Shown piece by piece: positions 24,766-31,242 of a stretch of 40,364 nucleotides of DNA. Source of the DNA: Enterobacter sp. RHBSTW-00175 (GTDB lineage: Bacteria > Pseudomonadota > Gammaproteobacteria > Enterobacterales > Enterobacteriaceae). The stretch covers positions 1-40,364 of the forward strand of contig NZ_CP055933.1 in NCBI RefSeq assembly GCF_013927005.1, in the 5' to 3' direction. The notes beneath the pieces were generated by a model, which ran no database searches, was not told where the DNA came from, and was given only the letters and a program-made list of their open reading frames with translations. The number at the start of each line of letters is the position of its first letter. Position 1 is the first letter of the stretch. The translations under genes were made by a program, and so were the position numbers.

Positions 24766-25355
24766 CTGGCTAACCTCCACGCCCGGCGGCGTTCTGTTCG
24801 TGGTGCTGAGTCAGGGTGACGTTCAACCGGTTCACCATCTGCATGATCCACCAGCGAGTAGCATGGATAGACCACTGCGCCGCCATAAGCATCACCCACT
24901 GCATAGTCGGCTGGTTTACTGCTATCCCATCGAGACAACACGCGGTTGATATGTTGCGGAGGTACGCTATAGCACACCCCATGTATCAGTCGCGGCAGCG
25001 TGATGTAGTCAGCCTGAGTCTTATCAGCAACAATCAGCCGTTCGGCTATCTGCATCTGATACTGAGGCGGGCGGCCGGTACCGAGATAAAAGCTCAGCAT
25101 GTCGTTAGGAAAGCGGGGCAGCCAGTTGACCACCAGCTCGGTAAACAAAGGAACTGGCATCGCGTCGTCTTCCAGCACCACTGTCCGGCATGGATGGCAG
25201 GCAGCCCACTCAAGCGCGCGTCGATGATTCCAGTTCGCGCCGTGGTTACCGTCATCAATCAGCAGATGAGCATCCAGCAGCGCGGCAAGTCGTTGCGCAT
25301 GACCTTTGCGAGAGTGATGGCCAACCACAACAAACTTAAAATCTGTCTGCATCAT
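24753..25355 (-). CDS. Glycosyltransferase, GT25-like
   Basis: A 200-aa protein starting at ATG 25355 or 25352 (MMQTDFKFVVVGHHSRKGHA) with SD AAGGTG; the longer frame upstream overlaps the HNH gene and is not used. Features are NWNHRRALEWAACHP and VVLEDDAMPV (an ED/DxD-type metal motif), then LIHGVCYSVPPQHINRVLSR and SKPADYAVGDAYG, as in GT25-like GT-A enzymes. The basic C-terminal tail (RTERRRAWRLARCLR) overlaps the HNH start. The acceptor is unknown: LPS, a virion protein or another target. It lies in the late operon between lysis and packaging genes. The assignment is by motif only. Confidence 0.65.
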   Translation of the reverse strand: MMQTDFKFVVVGHHSRKGHAQRLAALLDAHLLIDDGNHGANWNHRRALEWAACHPCRTVVLEDDAMPVPLFTELVVNWLPRFPNDMLSFYLGTGRPPQYQMQIAERLIVADKTQADYITLPRLIHGVCYSVPPQHINRVLSRWDSSKPADYAVGDAYGGAVVYPCYSLVDHADGEPVERHPDSAPRTERRRAWRLARCLR

Positions 25356-25848
25356 TATGGGTAAACACCTTGTTTCGGACTCGACGTGCAGCTTCAGCTG
25401 CCAACTCTGCTGTTTCATGGAACCCAGCGTGATAACGCTTTCCTTCATGATTGCAGTAAGCAAGCCATTTATTTTTTTGTTTATTCCACGATACGCCGCG
25501 ATATCCAGATGTTGAGCGGGAATCAACAACACATTGGTTCTCTGCGTTTTGCTTTGGTGATACAAGTCGGAGGTGATGAGGGTTAACACATAAGGTGTTG
25601 TGACAGATATGGTCTATATACTTACCTTCCGGTATTGGCCCATTATGCATTTCCCAAGAAACCCGGTGGGCTAAAAGAACCTTTGGGTTACCAGAGGCAT
25701 TTCGATCTGTACCAATAACCCCATAAGTTAACTTTCTTTCTCCGCTACCGCCCTTCACTGTTGCGGCACACCAGCACCAACAATCTTCTTCACCTTTTTT
25801 ATCAACCTTTATCCAAAATCTCTCTTCAATCGTCTTTCTTGCGGCCAT
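25336..25848 (-). CDS. HNH-AP2 homing-type endonuclease
   Basis: A 170-aa protein with an HNH core (LLAHRVSWEMHNGPIPEGKY, then IDHICHNTLCVNPHHLRLVS) and a C-terminal AP2 DNA-binding domain (STSGYRGVSWNKQKNKWLAY). This is the layout of free-standing phage homing endonucleases. It lies between two glycosyltransferase genes and its 3' end overlaps the start of the second by 20 bp. It is probably a mobile gene that inserted here. The start at 25848 follows GGGAGGCATTGTC. Confidence 0.9.
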   Translation of the reverse strand: MAARKTIEERFWIKVDKKGEEDCWCWCAATVKGGSGERKLTYGVIGTDRNASGNPKVLLAHRVSWEMHNGPIPEGKYIDHICHNTLCVNPHHLRLVSPKQNAENQCVVDSRSTSGYRGVSWNKQKNKWLAYCNHEGKRYHAGFHETAELAAEAARRVRNKVFTHNDADRF

Positions 25849-25888
25849 GACAATGCCTCCCGGTTAAAGGATTTTCAGGATAATGAAA

Positions 25889-27346
25889 TTATTTATGGCG
25901 CCAGAAAGCGTACTCTTTACCAACACCATCGGACTTAAAAATAGTGTGGATGCGGGGGCCGGTGACAATTCGATCGCCAAACGATTTAGCAACAATGCCA
26001 AAAGCAATCATGTCGCCCACTGCAGCACCAGCCTGTTCTTTCTTCCAGAAACGATAACTCTCGATCCGGTAGTAAAGACGGATGATGCCGTGAGCGAATG
26101 CCATCACATCAGCGCGGGTACCACCCAGCAGACCAGCATTAAGCATCACATCGTTGCGGTGCGCTTTGATGAATTCCTGATAGATTCGCTCCGGATGATT
26201 CTGCTTTGCCCAGGCGTCAGCGTATGTCTTCGGTTCTGAACCGACATACACCTTCCCGGGCTCCATTTCTTCCCACGGCGCGCGGAGCATTTCGACATCA
26301 GTACCATCCGTGCACCAGACAAAGCGGTACTGGGGGTTATCACGCAGGTATTGCCAGATATGCAGCCAGCGGCGGAAATAAACGTTCATGTCGACCGCAG
26401 GCACACGCACCGTAAGCTGGCCAGGTGGAGAATATTCAAACTCATCAGCGAGAATGACCGCTTCGCCGCCTTTGATAGATGCGACCCATTTCGCAATAAG
26501 CGCCTGCTCTGGCTTCAGCTTGGTGCCGCGCTGCGGGTCAGGCTGACTGGTGAGCAGCGTTGTGATAACTATGTCGCGCTGCCGCCGATACTCCACGTAA
26601 CCGGTAAACCCGGCATCACGGCGTTCGTTGTGGATTTTAACGTTACGCTCCACCAGCGCCTGGCGGTCTGGCCTCGGTACCGAACGCTCCACCGCTTCAT
26701 GCTCATCGAGAGAATGGATCAGCTTTTCTGAACCGACGACATCAGCGTAAGCCCACGTCGTGAGGCCAGCGTTATGAATCCGCAAGGCGAGGTCGCTGTG
26801 TTCATACATGCCGCGACCGTATACCGGATCAAATCCACCCACCTTCTCGATGGCGCTACGGTGGTAATACAGCATCACGCCGCGCTGCCCAGTGTACGCC
26901 ACATGCTGATCGTCACGGTAAAGCACCGAAAGGTCATTGAGCTTATTCTGGCCAGCAAGATCGAGGAACTGGTAAGCCAGGTGTGGCTCTGGTGATTCGA
27001 TATACGGCAGGTGCCAGTTATCGGCGATGGGCCAGGCATCATCATCCCATAGGAATAGATGCTCGCACCCAGCATCCATAAGGGATGACAGGCTGGCGTT
27101 CTTAGAAGCAACAATGCCGAGTGATGTTTCATGGCTAAGCAGCTGCACGCCATCGGGAACTACCGCTGCAGGTTTTGAACCATCATCGACAACCACCACC
27201 AGCGCACCGGCGGGAAGATGCTTCATGTGATGTTCGAGCGCTCGTTTAAGAACGTCTGCGCGTTGGTGCGTCGTTATTGCAATCCCAATCCGGGAGAATA
27301 CGGCACCAGCTGGTACATACGGTACGCCATTGATAGAGACTTCCAT
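25889..27346 (-). CDS. Two-module glycosyltransferase (GT2 + second GT-A-like module)
   Basis: A 485-aa protein starting at ATG 27346 with SD AAGGGGC. Residues 1-15 (MEVSINGVPYVPAG) are a phage-type beta hairpin. Residues 19-255 are a GT2 domain: GIAITTHQRADVLKRALEHH, DDGS at 54-57, DDDAWP at 101-106, and GMYEHSDLALRIHNAG. Residues 262-485 look like a second GT-A-like module: IVITTLLTSQPDPQ, FVWCTDGTDVEML, and LNAGLLGGTRADVMAF, a motif position typical of GT8-type and related enzymes. The protein could add two sugars in turn. It has no membrane segment, so its acceptor is reached from the cytoplasm. Target unknown. Confidence 0.8.
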   Translation of the reverse strand: MEVSINGVPYVPAGAVFSRIGIAITTHQRADVLKRALEHHMKHLPAGALVVVVDDGSKPAAVVPDGVQLLSHETSLGIVASKNASLSSLMDAGCEHLFLWDDDAWPIADNWHLPYIESPEPHLAYQFLDLAGQNKLNDLSVLYRDDQHVAYTGQRGVMLYYHRSAIEKVGGFDPVYGRGMYEHSDLALRIHNAGLTTWAYADVVGSEKLIHSLDEHEAVERSVPRPDRQALVERNVKIHNERRDAGFTGYVEYRRQRDIVITTLLTSQPDPQRGTKLKPEQALIAKWVASIKGGEAVILADEFEYSPPGQLTVRVPAVDMNVYFRRWLHIWQYLRDNPQYRFVWCTDGTDVEMLRAPWEEMEPGKVYVGSEPKTYADAWAKQNHPERIYQEFIKAHRNDVMLNAGLLGGTRADVMAFAHGIIRLYYRIESYRFWKKEQAGAAVGDMIAFGIVAKSFGDRIVTGPRIHTIFKSDGVGKEYAFWRHK

Positions 27347-27355
27347 AAAAGCCCC

Positions 27356-28225
27356 TTATCGACTACCGAGATTATTCCAGATAGCGCCTCCCGGCCTCAG
27401 CGAATTGCGGATAGCATCGCCCACTGCGTCATCCACTGCCTGTTTCAGGCTGGAGGTTGAAGCTGCCTGATCAGCTATCGCAGTCTGAAGGGATGTGAAC
27501 AGATCGCTTTCGCGTACGGCGGAGATAATGGCTTCGCGCATCTCATCAGTGAGAATGGTTTTGGTGGCATTACTACGACCATCGTGAACATGACTAATTG
27601 TCCCGGGGAAACCACCAAAATCCAGACCACCATTCAAGGATCGCTCTTCATTATTGCTGGTTGATTGAGCGGCTTTATGCGCCTTAAAGTTGTCAGCCTC
27701 AAACACTACTTTACGCTGATCATCCTCAACGCAGATAGCCATGCCAGCAACGTGCAGTTTGCCGCCGTGGTTCACGTTCATCTTTAAGCTATAGTTGGCA
27801 GACACTACGGCATCGCCAATCATCGTATCGGTAACTTGCACCTGACGGTGAATCGGCGTTCCGTTTATCAAATCTTCAAATTCTTTGCTGTTGCGAATTT
27901 CTTCACGAATAGCATCTATCGCCTTTTGCGCGCTGTCAGGTTTAATCCAGTATGCGGGGTAGTATTCCTTAGCCACTGGTTCACCAAAGCGCGTATTGAC
28001 CAGGTGCTTAATAGCAAACTCCTGCCCTTCAGCAGTCAGGAAAGTAAGATAGTTTTCCTTCTGATATTGCGTTGCGGTATGTCGGGTTTCAGCAAACCCC
28101 AGTTCGCGAAGCTGTGCTGCACCAGATTTAGATGGCAGGTCGCCACTTTGCAGCGCACCACGGAAAAACAGAGCATACAAAACATCTGCCGCGCGGCCGG
28201 ATAACTTAATGTTTTTCTCTGACAT
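27356..28225 (-). CDS. J-derived DUF1983-like protein with N-terminal winged-helix-like domain
   Basis: A 289-aa protein starting at ATG 28225 with SD AAAAGGAAATAAATC. The N-terminal ~90 residues (IKLSGRAADVLYALFFRGAL; SGAAQLRELGFAETRH) look like a winged helix. From about 105 it resembles this phage's own tail-tip protein J: DAIREEIRNSKEFEDLI here against DAILEDIKTSEVFKDLI in J, and YSLKMNVNHGGKLHVAGMA with KVVFEADNF against YSIKVAVDANGNQYAAGMG with VLFLADRF. The C-terminal part has repeated coiled helices (ISAVRESDLFTSLQTAIADQ). It is encoded far from the tail genes, beside the glycosyltransferases. Function unknown: a tail accessory, a decoy or a regulator are all possible. Confidence 0.7.
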   Translation of the reverse strand: MSEKNIKLSGRAADVLYALFFRGALQSGDLPSKSGAAQLRELGFAETRHTATQYQKENYLTFLTAEGQEFAIKHLVNTRFGEPVAKEYYPAYWIKPDSAQKAIDAIREEIRNSKEFEDLINGTPIHRQVQVTDTMIGDAVVSANYSLKMNVNHGGKLHVAGMAICVEDDQRKVVFEADNFKAHKAAQSTSNNEERSLNGGLDFGGFPGTISHVHDGRSNATKTILTDEMREAIISAVRESDLFTSLQTAIADQAASTSSLKQAVDDAVGDAIRNSLRPGGAIWNNLGSR

Positions 28226-28337
28226 GATTTATTTCCTTTTAGACGTGAGCCTGTCGCACGGCAAAGCCGCCGAAAGTTAACGGTTTGCCCAGGCTCACAG
28301 CTGAAAGACTTTCTTAGATGTGCGCGTGCGATGCGCA

Positions 28338-28367
28338 TAAAAAAGCCACCAGCGGATGCCAGTGGCT
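28338..28367 (-). terminator. Intrinsic terminator after the 88-aa gene
   Basis: On the minus strand AGCCAC-(12 nt, partly paired)-GTGGCT is followed by TTTTTTAT (28344-28337). It separates the small-gene cluster from the J-like/glycosyltransferase block. Confidence 0.8.
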
Positions 28368-28385
28368 ACTTAATTTTTAAACGGA

Positions 28386-28652
28386 TTACTTAGCGAGAAT
28401 TACATAATCAGAAATTAACTCTGCTTTTTTCGAATACTCTTTTGCCAAGCGCTCAAGCTCACTCGCTTCGAGTTTCCCGGACTGTGAGCTTTTGATGTAA
28501 GCGGCAATCTCGGATTCGTGCAGTAGGACATTTGGGTTTTGGGAAATAATTTCTTTTACAGCACTATAAAATATTCCCATATCGATAGGATGCCCTGTAT
28601 GCCATGTGGAGCGAGCAAGCCATTTATCTAAAGCACTAATACCTTTCAACAT
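28386..28652 (-). CDS. Hypothetical small moron protein
   Basis: An 88-aa helical protein starting at ATG 28652 with a strong SD (CAGGAGGTTTT). I do not recognise it. The sequence is amphipathic helices (IDMGIFYSAVKEIISQNP; SELERLAKEYSKKAELISDY) without signal peptide or membrane span. It is AT-richer than its neighbours, has a candidate promoter 24 bp upstream and is followed by a strong terminator. That makes it a self-contained transcription unit (moron) which could be expressed in the lysogen. Confidence 0.75.
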   Translation of the reverse strand: MLKGISALDKWLARSTWHTGHPIDMGIFYSAVKEIISQNPNVLLHESEIAAYIKSSQSGKLEASELERLAKEYSKKAELISDYVILAK

Positions 28653-28675
28653 AAAACCTCCTGTTTGTGTGGAAT

Positions 28676-28705
28676 GCTATCCTCCCACCAAATGGGTTAT
28701 GTCAA
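28676..28705 (-). promoter_or_regulatory. Candidate moron promoter
   Basis: On the minus strand a perfect TTGACA (28705-28700), an 18-bp spacer and GATAGC (28681-28676). The -35 is ideal; the -10 matches at only three positions, so it may be weak or regulated. Confidence 0.4.
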
Positions 28706-28717
28706 AAATGTTTTTTC

Positions 28718-28754
28718 CATTATCGCAGGCACTCGGGGAATGCCTGCTGTAATG
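28718..28754. repeat. Long near-perfect hairpin
   Basis: CATTATCGCAGGCA (28718-28731) pairs with the downstream arm ending TAATG at 28754 over 13 of 14 positions, one a G-T wobble. It lies immediately after a gene stop, has no U-run, and sits just upstream of the candidate moron promoter. It may protect the 3' end of mRNA or act as a Rho-type stop. Confidence 0.5.
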
Positions 28755-28755
28755 G

Positions 28756-28953
28756 CTAGTCCTCAAGTTGAAGGACTCCATGCTCTTCTGAACCTGAATA
28801 GGCGACCAGACCAGTGTATTCCGGGATAACCTCGCCATCATCGGCTTCAAGTTCTGGAATTGTTGCGGTTGTGATGGTGTATTGTGGCTGGCCGTCTTCT
28901 TTCGCGAAATTAGCCAGGTCTTCGATTTGTTTGGCGGTGAGAACTACAGTCAT
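28756..28953 (-). CDS. Hypothetical small phage protein
   Basis: A 65-aa acidic protein starting at ATG 28953 (MTVVLTAKQIEDLANFAKED), because GAGG lies 7 bp upstream; the ATG at 28959 would be too close to it. The second half is strand-rich (PQYTITTATIPELEADDGEV; EYTGLVAYSGSEEHGVLQLE). I believe similar proteins occur in other enterobacterial prophages, but no function is known to me. It follows a terminator and the Acb2-like gene. Confidence 0.7.
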   Translation of the reverse strand: MTVVLTAKQIEDLANFAKEDGQPQYTITTATIPELEADDGEVIPEYTGLVAYSGSEEHGVLQLED

Positions 28954-28970
28954 GGTCATTCCTCAGTAGT

Positions 28971-28994
28971 TAAAAGCCCCGCTATTGCGAGGCT
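28971..28994 (-). terminator. Intrinsic terminator after Acb2/Tad1-like gene
   Basis: On the minus strand AGCCTCGC-AATA-GCGGGGCT (one G-T pair) is followed by TTTTAAC, then the SD of the next gene (TGAGG). Confidence 0.7.
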
Positions 28995-29012
28995 CGATAT
29001 ATGTTTTTTGGG

Positions 29013-29294
29013 CTAGCAATCGGCATCTGGACGCGCTACAGCGCGACAGGCCCACATGCAGGCTTCCTGCATTTTGGTGCGCGCAATGGCGAGACAGCGG
29101 GCAGCTTCGTGTGCTTCAGTTGAGTGGTTTCCGGTAGCAGATAACTCATCGTTGACATGCTCACGTTCTGTATCAAGTAAATTACAGAAGTGTCGGCTGA
29201 CACCCTTCAGGCGATTCATGCGCTCAATATCACCAGGCGTTAAGGTTCGATAGCCTTTAACGGTGGTGCCGTCCTGAGGTTTAGCTTCGCTCAT
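29013..29294 (-). CDS. Small helical protein, Acb2/Tad1-like (candidate anti-defence sponge)
   Basis: A 93-aa protein starting at ATG 29294 (MSEAKPQDGTTVKGYRTLTP), chosen for the purine-rich SD AAAAAGAGAGAAACC. The pattern GYRTLTPGDIERMNRLKG, a long helix, then CLAIARTKMQEACMWACRAV matches my recollection of phage proteins grouped with the Acb2/Tad1 family, whose C-terminal helix usually reads like eeAvMWAnaaIAR. Such proteins bind cyclic nucleotides and block CBASS or Thoeris immunity. The length (about 94 aa in Acb2) fits. The assignment is by eye and the sequence is divergent. The gene lies after Rz, where expression would be late, which is slightly odd for an anti-defence gene. Confidence 0.5.
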   Translation of the reverse strand: MSEAKPQDGTTVKGYRTLTPGDIERMNRLKGVSRHFCNLLDTEREHVNDELSATGNHSTEAHEAARCLAIARTKMQEACMWACRAVARPDADC

Positions 29295-29311
29295 CGGTTT
29301 CTCTCTTTTTG

Positions 29312-29333
29312 GCGGGTATGGAAACTTACCCGC
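29312..29333 (-). promoter_or_regulatory. Hairpin upstream of Acb2/Tad1-like gene
   Basis: GCGGGTA (29312-29318) and TACCCGC (29327-29333) pair perfectly with an 8-nt loop. It is 18 bp before the start codon and leaves the SD free. A role in mRNA processing or stability is possible. Confidence 0.4.
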
Positions 29334-29404
29334 GATTGAATGTGAACACAGCAGCATGCGTCACTCCTGCTTCTGGCAGTTCGCCTGCCACGCTTTTTTA
29401 AAGA

Positions 29405-29950
29405 TCACTGGCGCTCTTTTTCAATCTGCCGTATGCCAGCCAGGTTATTGTTGCCCTTTTCAATCACGGCCAGCAGCGGCTTAATCCAGAGAACAGCCTG
29501 ACAGTAGGTTATTGAGCCGGGGGAAGTGGCACTATCATTGGCTGTGTCAGTGTTGCCGGTATCGGGGTACATTGCGCTGGCACGTAAACGGTGCGCGTAT
29601 TCGAGCAACCCACCAGCAACATCAGCAGGAACAGGCAGATCACAGGTTTTTTCACGGCGGAGAATCTCCCGGTATTCGATAACGGTGTTATCGGTGCTGG
29701 CATCAATCAGTGAATTGTTGCGGCTGGCGTTTTCGGCTACCTGGTTAAAACGGTTAAAGTTAAGAGCCTGTGTTGCGATAACCGTCCCCTGCAAAGTGTT
29801 ATCATTTCGCAGAACGTCATTATCACTCTTCAACGTAGCTACATCGGTTCGGCTATTTGCCAGCAGGACACACAGCACGGCAACGACGACAATCACAACC
29901 GCCAGCGCTATTGAGCGCCATGCAGCTTTGATATCAGCAAGGGTAATCAC
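29405..29950 (-). CDS. Rz: i-spanin Rz
   Basis: A 181-aa inner-membrane spanin subunit. It starts at GTG 29950, overlapping the lysozyme stop (GTGA). The N-terminal transmembrane segment is SIALAVVIVVVAVLCVLL (about 13-30), followed by a long periplasmic, coiled-coil domain (DVATLKSDNDVLRNDNTLQG). The o-spanin gene is embedded in another frame. Together they fuse inner and outer membranes as the last lysis step. The coiled-coil/periplasmic part is somewhat longer than in lambda Rz (153 aa). Confidence 0.85.
   Translation of the reverse strand: MITLADIKAAWRSIALAVVIVVVAVLCVLLANSRTDVATLKSDNDVLRNDNTLQGTVIATQALNFNRFNQVAENASRNNSLIDASTDNTVIEYREILRREKTCDLPVPADVAGGLLEYAHRLRASAMYPDTGNTDTANDSATSPGSITYCQAVLWIKPLLAVIEKGNNNLAGIRQIEKERQ
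29509..29655 (-). CDS. Rz1: o-spanin lipoprotein Rz1, nested in Rz
   Basis: A 48-aa lipoprotein in an alternative frame within Rz. It starts at GTG 29655 (VKKPVICLFLLMLLVGC) after GGGAGATTCTCC. The lipobox LVGC gives a mature outer-membrane protein beginning CSNTRTVYVPAQ, with a Pro-rich tail (PATLTQPMIVPLPPAQ) as in lambda Rz1. The nested layout is that of lambda Rz/Rz1. Confidence 0.85.
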   Translation of the reverse strand: MKKPVICLFLLMLLVGCSNTRTVYVPAQCTPIPATLTQPMIVPLPPAQ

Positions 29951-30393
29951 GACAGGAACAGAGCACGCTCTGCCTCACGCCGCCGCGTCAGCCCTTTCAG
30001 GGCTTTGCCACCAGCTTTATTCCAGCTCATGAACTCAGCGGCAGCGCCAGTGTAATCACCGGCGTTGAGCTTGCGCAGCAGTGTTGAGGTCGACAATGAG
30101 CGAGCGCCAAGGTTATACGTGAACGACACCAGGGCATCGAATTGCCCCTGAGTCATACCGACTTTAACCAGGCGAGACACGTCGCTTTCATAACTTACCA
30201 GTCCGGTCTTCAGCAGGCGTTCTGCCGTCTCCTGCTTAATGGTCATTCCGGCGCGGATTGGTTTCCCATCTACAGGCTGAGTCCAGCCATAGCCGATCGT
30301 CCAGACGCCTACGCTGTCCTGGTAGGCGGTGAGTTTGCAGCCTTCGAACTCTTTGATCAGGGCAATGCCTTTATCACTGGTTTGCATCGCCAC
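29947..30393 (-). CDS. R: Endolysin, T4-lysozyme family
   Basis: A 148-aa muramidase of the phage lysozyme (GH24) family. Catalytic residues E17 (KEFEGC), D26 (YQDSVG) and T32 (WTIGYGW) have the same spacing as E11-D20-T26 of T4 lysozyme. There is no signal-anchor sequence at the N-terminus, so it waits in the cytoplasm for the holin. The start at 30393 (or 30387) overlaps the holin gene by up to 20 bp. Confidence 0.93.
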   Translation of the reverse strand: MAMQTSDKGIALIKEFEGCKLTAYQDSVGVWTIGYGWTQPVDGKPIRAGMTIKQETAERLLKTGLVSYESDVSRLVKVGMTQGQFDALVSFTYNLGARSLSTSTLLRKLNAGDYTGAAAEFMSWNKAGGKALKGLTRRREAERALFLS

Positions 30394-30715
30394 CTCCGAA
30401 TCGAGAACTAAACACCCTGCCAGCTACAGCTTTAACCTGTTCAACACCAACAAAGCCCAGAGCGCCGCCGATAGCAATCGACAGAGACTGCGGAAGGTTA
30501 AAGTAATCAAGAGCTGATACAGCTGTAAGAGTTAGCGCTCCACAAATAGAGCCTTCCAGAATCATTTTCTTCCACCCACCGCCGCCGTAAGCGATTCGCA
30601 TAGCAGCCATGACTACCGATAGCAATACGGCACCCATCGGCGTTTCACCGCGCCACCAGCTGTGGAGCAGTTCGATAAACTCCGTCCAGGAGTGGGGATC
30701 GTTATGCATTTTCAT
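30374..30715 (-). CDS. S: Holin, lambda S family
   Basis: A 113-aa holin. Hydrophobic segments MGAVLLSVVMAAMRIAYGGG, GSICGALTLTAVSALDYF and SLSIAIGGALGFVGVEQVK follow the lambda S pattern, with a charged C-terminus. The N-terminus is MKM, as in lambda, where starts at codons 1 and 3 give antiholin and holin. Starts at 30715 and 30709 could do the same here. The SD (GAGGTGAGAGACC) fits the first best. It times lysis by opening the inner membrane for the endolysin. Confidence 0.88.
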   Translation of the reverse strand: MKMHNDPHSWTEFIELLHSWWRGETPMGAVLLSVVMAAMRIAYGGGGWKKMILEGSICGALTLTAVSALDYFNLPQSLSIAIGGALGFVGVEQVKAVAGRVFSSRFGGGDANQ

Positions 30716-30755
30716 GGTCTCTCACCTCGCTGTGTGCGGGTGCTGTGTGGAGAAA

Positions 30756-30784
30756 TAAAAAAAGCCCGCTTTTAAAGGCGGGCT
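30756..30784 (-). terminator. Terminator before holin gene
   Basis: On the minus strand AGCCCGC-(8 nt)-GCGGGCT is followed by seven T residues and then a 40-bp leader to the holin SD. Confidence 0.8.
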
Positions 30785-30933
30785 AATGAGTTTGACTATT
30801 TGTGAGGTAGGTGTGAGTAAGACCTATGCTCAGGAGTGAAGCTGTATCGGCTGATTCACTATCGGTCCAGGAGAACCACCGGGCATTCAGTTACTTCCCA
30901 CAACTCAAAGCGTAGCAGCAGTTTGTAAAACTA

Positions 30934-30962
30934 TAAAAAAAGGCCTGCTTTTTATGGCAGGC
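30934..30962 (-). terminator. Terminator in late leader
   Basis: On the minus strand GCCTGCC-ATAAAAA-GCAGGC is followed by CTTTTTTTAT, a strong intrinsic terminator. Confidence 0.8.
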
Positions 30963-30998
30963 TCTCAAGGAATTAAAGCATCGTTGTTATTTGTGTTT

Positions 30999-31021
30999 TG
31001 GTGCCGGGTGCCTCCCGGTGA
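30999..31021. repeat. 23-bp hairpin repeat, copy 1
   Basis: Identical over 23 bp to 31220-31242. It contains CCGGG-TGCCT-CCCGG, a 5-bp hairpin. Flanking sequences differ. Confidence 0.85.
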
Positions 31022-31219
31022 CTCTGCCCCTGGCCAGCAAAGCCGCGCGCATACCTGCTGATAGCAGTCGACTGGAGCGCCCCTTCGCTTAGAAAGGATT
31101 CACCAGAGAAATAAGTTACGTTCGCCCATGCTTATCGTCAACCAGTATAAAAAACGGACTGACTATCATCAGCGATGGAGAATATTTATTTCTGATAACC
31201 CTGGGTAAATTAAAGGTTG

Positions 31220-31242
31220 TGGTGCCGGGTGCCTCCCGGTGA
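31220..31242. repeat. 23-bp hairpin repeat, copy 2
   Basis: The second copy, same orientation, 221 bp from the first. It is followed by the small inverted repeat GTTGTTG-CATAAC-CAACAAC. Confidence 0.85.

Noticed and set aside
25356..25589. N-terminal extension of the GT25-like gene
   Set aside because: The extension is antiparallel in sense to no known domain, lies wholly within the HNH-AP2 gene in another frame, and the ATGATG with SD at 25355 gives a start at a natural domain edge.
24753..27346. DNA hypermodification system (glucosyl-hydroxymethylcytosine type)
   Set aside because: No hydroxymethylase, dUTPase-like or nucleotide-kinase genes are present, so base glucosylation lacks its precursor pathway. 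DNA as target is kept only as a minor possibility.
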